DNA from: a virus
Reading direction: 5' to 3' (one strand)
DNA length: 41,207 bases
Virus record (IMG/VR): IMGVR_UViG_3300032174_000016
Coordinates: 1-41,207 of that record
The position numbers and the translations under genes are program-made. The notes under the pieces were generated by a model, which was not told the DNA's origin, did not search any database, and was given only the letters and a program-made list of their open reading frames with translations. Positions 1-7,311 of this stretch are shown piece after piece; positions within the stretch are counted from its first letter, which is position 1; every line of letters begins with the position of its first letter.

Positions 1-126
1 GGGCTACTGGATGGTGGCGAACACGGCCGATGGTCGCCGCATCCACCTATACGAATCAGAGGATGGACTGGTGTGGCGATGGGTTCAGAAACTTGTGTCG
101 AACACCGCCACCCGAACGTGGACGCC
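1..126. repeat. Left copy of the terminal overlap
   Basis: Bases 1-126 are identical to 41080-41205. The next base differs (G at 127, A at 41206), which is a synonymous third-position change in a proline codon. The repeat lies inside one open frame that continues across the join. It is best read as the assembly overlap of a circular or circularly permuted genome rather than a physical T7-style terminal repeat. Confidence 0.9.
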
Positions 127-253
127 GCACTTGGCGAACGTCACAGCTGGTGGGTTCGATGTCTTGTTCGGATGGACGGAGGTGCCGGGCGAGTGGCGTA
201 CCCGCTCGCTTCACCGTTGGACCTGGACACGCATTGGAGGGGCTCCTCGATGA
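1..253 (+). CDS. Five-bladed propeller tail protein, C-terminal part (gene crosses the join)
   Basis: This is the last part of a 276-residue protein whose start is at 40502. Joining 40502-41079 to 1-253 keeps one frame of 277 codons. The segment has the short aromatic repeats of a beta-propeller (GYWMVANTADG, LYESEDGLVWRWV, LFGWTE) and ends RIGGAPR. The stop TGA at 251-253 overlaps the ATG of the next gene at 250. The full protein is described at its N-terminal entry. It is partial only because of where the contig was cut. Confidence 0.85.
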   Translation, partial: GYWMVANTADGRRIHLYESEDGLVWRWVQKLVSNTATRTWTPHLANVTAGGFDVLFGWTEVPGEWRTRSLHRWTWTRIGGAPR

Positions 254-495
254 ATGAGAATGGGAAGGATTTCGATCTCCGAACGGCTGCCGAGCAGCTT
301 GCGATCGCGCCGGTTGTGGTCAGTAATGGGGATGCACAGACGACGATCGGGCGGCTATACATGGAGAATCTGGCACTACGGCAGAGGATCGTCGATCTCG
401 TCAAGCTGATCCCGGCCAAGGAGGAGAAGGCTCGAATCGCCGAGCTTATCCAGTCACTGCCGAAGATGGTACCGACAGAAGAAGCGAAGGGGTAG
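250..495 (+). CDS. Small protein after the propeller gene, unknown function
   Basis: An 81-residue protein starting MNENGKDFDLRTAAEQ. The start ATG at 250 overlaps the previous stop (ATGA), and GGAGGGG lies about seven bases upstream. An acidic and helical N-terminus is followed by a charged helix with IAELIQSLPK near the C-terminus. There are no cysteines, signal peptide or membrane segment. It sits between two tail genes, so a small structural or assembly role is possible, but I do not recognise the family. The following gene starts directly after its TAG. Confidence 0.75.
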   Translation: MNENGKDFDLRTAAEQLAIAPVVVSNGDAQTTIGRLYMENLALRQRIVDLVKLIPAKEEKARIAELIQSLPKMVPTEEAKG

Positions 496-1212
496 ATGCC
501 CGACGTTCTGGTCCCCGGAACGGCGTATGTACGGTATCCGACACCGCATGGTTCGGGTGGTCCCCCTTCGTTGATCACCAACGGCGTGAAGCCGGGGATT
601 GGGACGTCGGATACGTCGACGCAATATGATAGTTTCATCGGGGGGCCGCCAGCAGGGGCCGGGGACTTCGACTTCATAGGGATTACGTTCAACGGCGGGA
701 GTAGGTATCAGGTGCATCGGGTGTTGTTCCAAGAAGGGATGCAGTTCCCGGACGGTGGGTGGTTCGACTCTTTCGAGTTGCAGCTAAGGGTTGAGGGTGT
801 GTGGGTCGCGGCGAAGGGTGTGGTGGTGATACCGGGATATCCGTTCGGGGATAATGGGATTACGTTTGAGGAGTATGAGTTTCTGTTTCAGTCGCAGTTG
901 TGCGATGCAGTACGGTTGTATGGAAAACCAGGTGGCGCTGCGACGTTTGTGTCGTGTGGCGAGTTCCAGGTGTATGGGGTGTTTTACCCAGGGCAGCCTA
1001 TGTCGATCGGAGTGTCAATACAGGAACCACCGTATAGTGGGCCGTATGATCCACTGTATTACAAGAATCCTCCGTTCGCTACGCAGGACAATCCGAGGAA
1101 CGACGAGGTGCGGTGGTGTGAGAGGTGTCAGAGGCCGGTGGTGGTTGATAACCGGCCGCTCTTTCTACACAAGCATTTTAGGGAAGATGATTCTGTGGAG
1201 ATCGGCCCATGA
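496..1212 (+). CDS. Tail-associated protein with discoidin-like (F5/8C-like) domain
   Basis: 238 residues. The middle part (about 55-165) has the look of a galactose-binding, discoidin-like beta-sandwich: FDFIGITFNGG, then WFDSFELQLRVEGVWV, then DAVRLYGKPGG and CGEFQVYGVFY. That matches the family pattern of a buried start strand, a variable middle and a closing 'El.vyg' strand. The C-terminus carries CERC, a possible metal site. It sits between the propeller gene and the tail adaptor, which suggests a receptor-binding or tail-decoration role. The start ATG follows the preceding TAG directly, with AAGGGG upstream. The fold is inferred by pattern only. Confidence 0.6.
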   Translation: MPDVLVPGTAYVRYPTPHGSGGPPSLITNGVKPGIGTSDTSTQYDSFIGGPPAGAGDFDFIGITFNGGSRYQVHRVLFQEGMQFPDGGWFDSFELQLRVEGVWVAAKGVVVIPGYPFGDNGITFEEYEFLFQSQLCDAVRLYGKPGGAATFVSCGEFQVYGVFYPGQPMSIGVSIQEPPYSGPYDPLYYKNPPFATQDNPRNDEVRWCERCQRPVVVDNRPLFLHKHFREDDSVEIGP

Positions 1213-2069
1213 CGTGGGAAAACGGGTTGTCGATCGCTGAGTATGGATTGCGTCGGGCAAACGAGTTGAAGATCGAGCAGAACGATGATTTCGTCGCGGA
1301 TTACAAGGATTACGTCAATCTGGCGTATTGGGATATCGTAGGGGAGTTTCCGTGGTTGTGGGCGATGAAGTATCCCCCCTACCAATTGAGTACTGTGGCG
1401 CCGATCGTGGTCGGGGGCGCGACTGTGGCCGGGTCGGCTACCGTAACGCTCGGGGCTGATCCTGGTGTGGTGGCTGGATACAAGTTTGTCACGGAGAACG
1501 ACGGCATCCCGTTGCGGATCGTGTCGAATCTCGGGGCTGTGTTGACGCTGGCGGCGCCGTATCCGATCAGTAACGCGAGCTTCACCGGGATGATCTACCG
1601 GGATGAGTATCCGATCCCTTCCGACGTCCTGATGCCTGTCATGCTCAAGCGATTAGCGTCAGGCGGGGAGATCGACCCGTTGACGGGGGATTTGTTCGGC
1701 GCGTCGTATGGACGGAACATCGCCAGCGGATCGCCGCAGTCGTATACCTATCTTACCGAAGGGGTGATTCAGATTGGGCGATGGCCGACGATAGTGGAGG
1801 TGCTGGAGTTGTGGTATACGTACCTTCCACCGGCGTTGGACTTCTCGGGTTCCGTTGCTACAGATACACCGATCCTCCCACTCAACTTGAGATGGATCAT
1901 CGCCGATCGTGCCCTTTTCTACCTCCTGACTGATATGGAGGATCAGAAAGGGGAGGTTATTATCAAGAATGCCTCGGCCCGGCTCCACCAGGAGAAGGAT
2001 CGCCACGCGGCAAGGTGGCGACCGAGGTTCTGGATTCCCCAGAAGTTCCGTATGGCGAGGAATCGCTGA
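1209..2069 (+). CDS. Tail adaptor / head-to-tail joining protein (gp11-like)
   Basis: 286 residues. The start overlaps the previous stop by four bases (ATGA). The N-terminal helices (about 8-50, IAEYGLRRANELKI then FVADYKDYVNLAYWDI) followed by a beta-rich insert and a C-terminal helical return (LRWIIADRALFYLLTDME then ARLHQEKDRHAARWRP) are typical of podoviral adaptors that form the ring under the portal. The next gene encodes the likely nozzle protein, matching the gp11-gp12 order of T7-like phages. The assignment rests on architecture and order, since no short diagnostic motif exists. Confidence 0.65.
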   Translation: MTWENGLSIAEYGLRRANELKIEQNDDFVADYKDYVNLAYWDIVGEFPWLWAMKYPPYQLSTVAPIVVGGATVAGSATVTLGADPGVVAGYKFVTENDGIPLRIVSNLGAVLTLAAPYPISNASFTGMIYRDEYPIPSDVLMPVMLKRLASGGEIDPLTGDLFGASYGRNIASGSPQSYTYLTEGVIQIGRWPTIVEVLELWYTYLPPALDFSGSVATDTPILPLNLRWIIADRALFYLLTDMEDQKGEVIIKNASARLHQEKDRHAARWRPRFWIPQKFRMARNR

Positions 2070-3655
2070 TGGCGTTTCAGGGGAAATCGGCTCGCATTAT
2101 ACTTGGCCGCAGGGGGTTGACTGGTAGCAAGAATCCTTTGTCGATTGATCCTGCTTCCTTACTACAGGCAGAGGGGATTCAGTTCGACGGGGAGTTCTTG
2201 AGCAAGGAGCCCGGTGCGACTAAGTATAATGCGACACCGTTGGCCGGCGGCCCCAAGGTCATGTCATTGTGGGATTGGGACGCTACACCGTCGAATCAGT
2301 ATCTGATCGCCGTGACCAGTGATGGGAAGATCTACCGGGATGACGGTTCGGCCACGTTTGCTACGACGATGAAGTCGGGGTTGGCGGCGAACCGGGTGAC
2401 GCATATAGCCGAGGGGGGTAAAGAGGCGGCAGCGTTGCCGAAGAAGTTGTTCTTCTTCAACGGGGTTGATCCGGTGCAGGTGGCGAGCGGGACAACTCCT
2501 ACGACGGGGAATCTGGCGACGCCGCCGGCGGATTGGACCGGGGCGAATCAACCATCGTTTGGTATCCCCCACAACGGGCGCTTGTGGTGTGGTGGGAACC
2601 AAAACGACCCGAATCGGATCTATTACAACGACCCGTCGAACCACGAGGTGTTTACAGGGGCGGCGGCCGGGTCGTTGACGGTGTATCCGGGTGTGGGGCA
2701 AGGGCTGGTCGGTGGGATATCTTACGCCGGACGGTTGATCCTGTTCAAGCGTCCTGGCGGGATCTTCTGGCTCGACGATTCGTCCCTGACGATTGCTGAT
2801 TGGCGGATACTCAAGCTGAGTGATGGGGTCGGATTGGCCTCGCCGTGGTCACTGTGTTCGCTGGAGGGGGATATCCTGTTCAAGGGAGCGTCGGGGTTGT
2901 ACTACATGCTCTCGGCTGTCGAGGCCACAGGGGGGCTCGAGCCGGCGCCGTTGTCGAACAATGACGATCTCGATGTCTGGATCAGGGATCATGTCGATCC
3001 GGGGCATACCGATCTGGCACAGTTGGTGTATCATTCGACGAAGTTGATTGCGTACTCGACCTGTACCATGAAAAGCTCTTTGGTGAATAACTTGGTGACG
3101 TTGTATGATCTCAAGAAGCAGGATCTACGGGTGGCGTATTCGTTCCGGGACAAGGCACAGTCGTTGGTGATACGGAGGAGTTCGGACGGCTCACGCCAGT
3201 TGATGATGGGGGACGACGCGGGCACGGTGTGGATGCGTGAAGCGGTGCAGAACAACAAGGCTGGGGCGGCGTACACCGGCCGATTCCAACTAAGCCACAA
3301 TGATTTCTCTGACATCGATGCGGACCTGGCTGATATCCGTAAGCGGGGGAAGTTCATCGTCGTCCATTTCACACCGCAAGGCGGCCACAACATGACGATC
3401 GACGTTCTGTACGATGGTGTGTACTCCCAGACGATACAGATGCCGATGGGGTCAGTGGGCGGTGTATTGGACGCTTTCGTGCTCGGGACGGATCGACTCG
3501 GCGGAAGCCTCACCACGTCGCGGCGCAAGCGGATCAAGGGGAGTGGGTTCCGCTTCTCGGCTATCTGCTACAACACCGGGGTAAACGAGGACTTCCATAT
3601 CAATGAGTTCGTGTGGCAATTCATCCCGTCGGCCCGAAGGGAGCGTGCTTCGTGA
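2069..3655 (+). CDS. Beta-propeller tail nozzle / hub protein
   Basis: 528 residues from the ATG at 2069, which overlaps the preceding stop (TGATG). An upstream in-frame start at 2015 would overlap the adaptor by 55 bases and is less likely. The protein is rich in short beta repeats of propeller type: MSLWDWDATPSNQYLIAVTS, then GKIYRDDGS, NGRLWCGGNQ, AGRLILFKRPGGIFWL and LEGDILFKGASGLYYM. Length, beta content and position after the adaptor fit a T7 gp12-like or P22 stabilisation-like nozzle. The C-terminal 200 residues are also beta-rich and may contact fibres. The stop overlaps the next gene as GTGA. Confidence 0.65.
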   Translation: MAFQGKSARIILGRRGLTGSKNPLSIDPASLLQAEGIQFDGEFLSKEPGATKYNATPLAGGPKVMSLWDWDATPSNQYLIAVTSDGKIYRDDGSATFATTMKSGLAANRVTHIAEGGKEAAALPKKLFFFNGVDPVQVASGTTPTTGNLATPPADWTGANQPSFGIPHNGRLWCGGNQNDPNRIYYNDPSNHEVFTGAAAGSLTVYPGVGQGLVGGISYAGRLILFKRPGGIFWLDDSSLTIADWRILKLSDGVGLASPWSLCSLEGDILFKGASGLYYMLSAVEATGGLEPAPLSNNDDLDVWIRDHVDPGHTDLAQLVYHSTKLIAYSTCTMKSSLVNNLVTLYDLKKQDLRVAYSFRDKAQSLVIRRSSDGSRQLMMGDDAGTVWMREAVQNNKAGAAYTGRFQLSHNDFSDIDADLADIRKRGKFIVVHFTPQGGHNMTIDVLYDGVYSQTIQMPMGSVGGVLDAFVLGTDRLGGSLTTSRRKRIKGSGFRFSAICYNTGVNEDFHINEFVWQFIPSARRERAS

Positions 3656-4155
3656 AGCCTCAAGCTGAGAAGGTGTTGGAGTATCATGGCCGGTTATTGG
3701 CGGATTCGCTCCTGACTGGACTGGCGACTAAGGAGTTCGTCCATCTCCGGTATCCGCGCCACATCGACTACGACCCTGAGACGGGAGAGCCGATCGCGAT
3801 CATGTGCCGTGTGTGCGGGGCGAAGATCGCCGGGTGGGTGGATGATGATGTGCATGAACAGCGAGTGGATCGGGTAGACCCGAGCAACGTCGTAACCAAG
3901 ATGATGATCCGACAGAAGTTCCGTCGGCTAGCGAACTGTGTTCAGCTCCGGATGCTTTTGGACGACAATGCGCTCTATGAGCCGTTGGTGTGTCGAGACT
4001 GTGCTATTGACGGGGTGACTGCACCGTTGGCGCAGGAACTCTACGCGGCGGATTTGATCGAGATGATCGCGCAGTCGATGGCGCGGCAAGGGAATCCTGA
4101 CAGGGCGATCAACGTGGTGCGAGTGCTCGCACGTCGCCATGTGGAGAGGTTCTAA
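3652..4155 (+). CDS. Putative zinc-binding protein in the tail operon
   Basis: 167 residues from GTG 3652, which overlaps the nozzle stop (GTGA) with GGGAG eight bases upstream. Two cysteine pairs, CRVC near residue 52 and CRDC near residue 113, could bind one zinc ion. The C-terminus is helical and ends NVVRVLARRHVERF. A longer form from 3613 would overlap the nozzle gene by 43 bases and lacks a ribosome site. The family is not recognised. It is co-transcribed with tail genes, with the next gene overlapping by one base (TAATG). Confidence 0.7.
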   Translation: MKPQAEKVLEYHGRLLADSLLTGLATKEFVHLRYPRHIDYDPETGEPIAIMCRVCGAKIAGWVDDDVHEQRVDRVDPSNVVTKMMIRQKFRRLANCVQLRMLLDDNALYEPLVCRDCAIDGVTAPLAQELYAADLIEMIAQSMARQGNPDRAINVVRVLARRHVERF

Positions 4156-4274
4156 TGCCGATCTATCAATGGCTAATCTATCGTAGAGAGACAGGACATC
4201 GGGCGAATTACACCTCGAAAGATCATCTCCTGGCAAGGGAGATGACCGAGCTGTTTGAAGCAAGGAGGGCCTGA
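4155..4274 (+). CDS. 39-residue protein in the tail operon
   Basis: A short gene from ATG 4155, coupled to the previous stop as TAATG, ending at TGA 4272-4274. It translates as MPIYQWLIYRRETGHR followed by a basic and acidic helix ending FEARRA. No domain is recognised. Near its end it carries the AAGGAGG that serves as ribosome site for the following tail gene, so the two are translationally linked. It is kept as a gene because of the tight coupling on both sides, although a non-coding leader is still possible. Confidence 0.55.
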   Translation: MPIYQWLIYRRETGHRANYTSKDHLLAREMTELFEARRA

Positions 4275-4276
4275 AC

Positions 4277-5284
4277 ATTCCTGGTCTCTACGGCCCGTTC
4301 AAGGTCTATACGCCGGGTGAGGTTCTTACCGCCGCGGACCTCAACGCGACGGACCAGAACCATATCACGAACCAAACGCCGCAGATGACGGACGATTTCC
4401 AGATCGACCTCGCACAGAAGCGGACACAGACAGACCCGGCGTTGGGGCTGGCGACGAGCCTGGCCGGTGATATCGCCCAACTACGGTATGCGTTGGCGAA
4501 GGTCGGTCGAGTGGCGTTTTGGGATCAGATTGTCGGTCCGCCCACGACAGGATTGTTTGGCTATGTGTCAGGGTTCAAGTGCTCGAATGACGCGGGGGAC
4601 CCTGACCACGATATCTTGATCGGAGCCGGCGCTGCGCGGTCGGACGACAACACAGCGGATATCGCCCTAGTCGGGAGTATCATCAAACGATTGGACGCTG
4701 TGTGGTCGGTGGGGAACGGGAACGGGATGCTTGATGGTGGCGCTATGGTGGCGAACACTTGGTATTTCCTTTTCGCCATCATGCGCCCGGACACGGAGGT
4801 TGTGGACATTCTGGCTTCGACCTCAGCTACTGCGCCAACCATGCCGACCAACTACACCAAGAAGAAGTTGATCTTTGCGGTGCAGAGCGACGCCGGGAAC
4901 CTCATCAAGAAGTTTGTCCATATCAAGGAGTGGGTTCTGTGGAAGGACCCGGCCAAGGATCAGGATGTCTCGAACCTGTCCACAGCCCGAACGCTCTACC
5001 TTGTGAGCGCGCCGTTGGGGTTCGAGACAGAAGTCGTCCTGAACATGTACGTGTCGCACGGTACGCAAGAAGCAATGGTTCTGTTTACTCAGCCTAGTGT
5101 GAATGACGAGGCACCGAGTCTCACGGTGGAGCCATTCGCGACACATAAGCTTCCGGCGACGAGCTCAGACATGACCCATCAGGTGCGGGCGTGGACCAAT
5201 ACGGCTGGGCAGGTCGGGGTACGCTCGAGTCACGCGAACACAACGCTGCGTCTCGCCACAGTTGGCTACCGTAACGTAGTGTAG
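4277..5284 (+). CDS. Tail fibre-like protein with non-canonical start (ATT or CTG)
   Basis: The first in-frame ATG is at 4385, but the frame is open and protein-like upstream. It reads PGLYGPFKVYTPGEVLTA then ADLNATDQNHI, and the 'G..LTAADLNA' pattern is familiar from the N-termini of phage tail-fibre proteins. No ATG, GTG or TTG exists there. AAGGAGG (about 4262-4268) lies eight bases before an ATT at 4277 and two bases before a CTG at 4271 that would overlap the previous stop as CTGA. ATT gives 335 residues and the better spacing. The rest is beta-rich, consistent with a fibre or virion-surface protein that includes an LFAIMRPDTEV strand region. Confidence 0.7.
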   Translation: MPGLYGPFKVYTPGEVLTAADLNATDQNHITNQTPQMTDDFQIDLAQKRTQTDPALGLATSLAGDIAQLRYALAKVGRVAFWDQIVGPPTTGLFGYVSGFKCSNDAGDPDHDILIGAGAARSDDNTADIALVGSIIKRLDAVWSVGNGNGMLDGGAMVANTWYFLFAIMRPDTEVVDILASTSATAPTMPTNYTKKKLIFAVQSDAGNLIKKFVHIKEWVLWKDPAKDQDVSNLSTARTLYLVSAPLGFETEVVLNMYVSHGTQEAMVLFTQPSVNDEAPSLTVEPFATHKLPATSSDMTHQVRAWTNTAGQVGVRSSHANTTLRLATVGYRNVV

Positions 5285-5295
5285 GGGAGGGAATC

Positions 5296-6330
5296 ATGGC
5301 AATCGTTCGCATCCCAGGATTCGGTGGGGTGTATGTGCTTGATACCGGGAATGGTGGGATCGCGCGGGTGGGAAGTAACGGCGGGTTGCGGAACCCGTTG
5401 ACGAACCAGCTCGGGTCCTGGGCCGATTTCCGCGAGGTCGGTGGCGGGCTTGGAACGGCAGCGTTGGGGATGCTTCAGGAGATGTTTCCACAACAGGGCG
5501 GGGGCGGGGGCGGGGCCGAGGATGAGCTTCTCCGTCTTCAGATCGACTCCATCAACCGGGCGAACGCCGCGCAAGAGGAGATCATGGCGCGGGAGAACGC
5601 TCGACGTAAAGCGTACAACCGTTACCTGACAGGGGAACGGTTTACGCCGACGAATATGGAGGAGGATCAGGGGATTCTCGCCGCGCGTTCCAGTAAGATA
5701 TCCGCACAGGAGCAGGAGCGGTTACAGAGCGCGCTGGAAGGGAAGCTGCCGGTAAACGCTTCGACCACCCGAGAGATCAATGAGAATCGGGCGATCCTGA
5801 ACGAGAGGCTGAGGCGGAACCTCGGGCCGGGGTATGAGTCCAGTGAGCCCGGCGCCAAGGAGTTGACACGGTTCGACGAATCCGCCTCCATGTTGGAGGA
5901 AGGGGATCGTCGGGCGTACATCGAGCGCGGCATCCAGCCGAGCATCACGGCGGCGCAGTTCGCACAGGATGCGGTGGGGCAATATGTACCACAGGAAGTG
6001 CCAGGACTCGCCGCTGCGCTGGCTGGGCTTCAGCGGACACGGCTCGGTGAAGGACAGCTTGGCCTTGGCTACGCTCAGCTTGGTAGCCAGGAAGCGAGCG
6101 ACTACATCAAATCCAGGAAGGACAGCAAGGGGAGTGGGTTTTTCGGGAGTGGATTGGGCCGCCTGCTCGGTGCATTCACCGGCGGTGCTCTAGGTACGTA
6201 TTTCGGCGGTGAGTCCAAGAGCGGGAGTGGTGGAGGCGGTGGTGGGTCCAGCTCGGTGAGTCTTGGACAGGTTCGTCGTAATGCAAGCAGCCCGGACTAC
6301 TACGGTTCGGGCTCTGGATTCTATCGATAA
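5296..6330 (+). CDS. Internal virion / ejection protein (small)
   Basis: 344 residues with a GGGGAGGG ribosome site just upstream. After a short beta N-terminus there is a glycine run (about 69-75), then a long charged helical region (80-240) and a C-terminal glycine-rich stretch with GRLLGAFTGGALGTYFGG followed by a poly-Gly and Ser tail. Amphipathic or glycine-zipper segments of this type are common in podoviral proteins ejected into the cell envelope. It is the first of three consecutive genes of this style (5296, 6340, 7312), placed where T7-like phages carry gp14, gp15 and gp16. The function is inferred from position and composition. Confidence 0.6.
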   Translation: MAIVRIPGFGGVYVLDTGNGGIARVGSNGGLRNPLTNQLGSWADFREVGGGLGTAALGMLQEMFPQQGGGGGGAEDELLRLQIDSINRANAAQEEIMARENARRKAYNRYLTGERFTPTNMEEDQGILAARSSKISAQEQERLQSALEGKLPVNASTTREINENRAILNERLRRNLGPGYESSEPGAKELTRFDESASMLEEGDRRAYIERGIQPSITAAQFAQDAVGQYVPQEVPGLAAALAGLQRTRLGEGQLGLGYAQLGSQEASDYIKSRKDSKGSGFFGSGLGRLLGAFTGGALGTYFGGESKSGSGGGGGGSSSVSLGQVRRNASSPDYYGSGSGFYR

Positions 6331-6339
6331 GGGGCGGCG

Positions 6340-7308
6340 ATGGCAAAGATTAACTGGGATGCGATGCTCGGTGGTATCGCCGACACAGGGGTAGACGCCT
6401 TTCGGGCGGGGAGTGCGGCGTCGGCAGCCCGGGGAGAGTTGAACCGTCGACGGGATATGGACGCCTTCAATATGGGGGCGGCGACCCCGATCATCCGCGG
6501 AGGCCCTGTCGGTGGGCTCGGAGGCATGGCTCGTCAGCAGATCGATGCCTCGGCCGGGCTGCCCTCTGAGGACCCATCGGCATACGATACCGTCGGAGCG
6601 ATCGGTGCGGCGCCGGCACAAGAAGGACCGCAAGGTGGGATGGGCGACGGTGCGTCCCGTGCGAGTGTCGGGAACGCAACAGCTCAGACGGGTTCGCCGA
6701 CGGATGAAGAAGCCGTTGGGTTTCTGGCCCGTTTGGACGCCGGGCGTCGGAAGCTCGCCATCCAAGGGGCGGAGATGGCGGACCTCGAGAAAACCAAGCA
6801 CGAAGCCGGGGTGTATATCGGTGAGCTTGGCCAAGCACTCATGTCCCTGCGCCATATCAAGATCGGTGTGGACGCGGCGGAGAAGATCATCTCGACGCGG
6901 CAAGCTCAGATGCAGCAGTTGGTGGGGGTCGAGGACGCTTTGTACAAGCAGCGTCAGTCTGCACCGTACTCCGAGCAGGCTGAGATCGACAAGGAGATCC
7001 ACAAGAATCGGCTGATCCTGGATGCGTATAAGGAGGATATCCTCGCTGCGCAGAAAACTCGAGCGAAGGCTGCGGAAGGGGCGGACGTTGCAGTGTCTGA
7101 GGTTCGACGCCGGTCCAAGGCGTTGGAGATGCTCGGGGCTGAGCCCGATCTGGTAGAGAACTATCGTAAGACATTCATGGATGATGGGGATATCGGCAGA
7201 GCCGGCAATTTGATTCTGTACCGCTTCGGGCAAGGACTCCCAGGTCGGAAGCCAAGCCCTGCGACTGCACCACGACGTGCGCAACCTCCGGCGCGTCCAT
7301 TGAGGTAA
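6340..7308 (+). CDS. Internal virion protein (middle)
   Basis: 322 residues, starting MAKINWDAMLGGIADTG. A small alanine and glycine-rich N-terminal third is followed by a long coiled-coil region (about 125-290) with AGRRKLAIQGAEMADLEK and IDKEIHKNRLILDAYKEDI. The C-terminus is proline and arginine-rich. The pattern fits a mid-size ejection protein, and it sits between two other candidates in a compact operon. A long open frame on the opposite strand (6190-7284) has arginine, proline and serine-rich composition and is treated as a shadow. Confidence 0.6.
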   Translation: MAKINWDAMLGGIADTGVDAFRAGSAASAARGELNRRRDMDAFNMGAATPIIRGGPVGGLGGMARQQIDASAGLPSEDPSAYDTVGAIGAAPAQEGPQGGMGDGASRASVGNATAQTGSPTDEEAVGFLARLDAGRRKLAIQGAEMADLEKTKHEAGVYIGELGQALMSLRHIKIGVDAAEKIISTRQAQMQQLVGVEDALYKQRQSAPYSEQAEIDKEIHKNRLILDAYKEDILAAQKTRAKAAEGADVAVSEVRRRSKALEMLGAEPDLVENYRKTFMDDGDIGRAGNLILYRFGQGLPGRKPSPATAPRRAQPPARPLR

Positions 7309-7311
7309 CCC

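Noticed and set aside
1-126. Physical direct terminal repeats of a T7-like phage
   Set aside because: The repeat is in the middle of a tail gene and only as long as a typical assembly overlap; T7-like repeats lie outside essential genes.
6190-7284. 364-residue open frame on the leftward strand
   Set aside because: It is antisense to a good coiled-coil virion gene, is rich in Arg, Pro and Ser, and has no motif or neighbours on that strand. It is a shadow of GC-rich codons.
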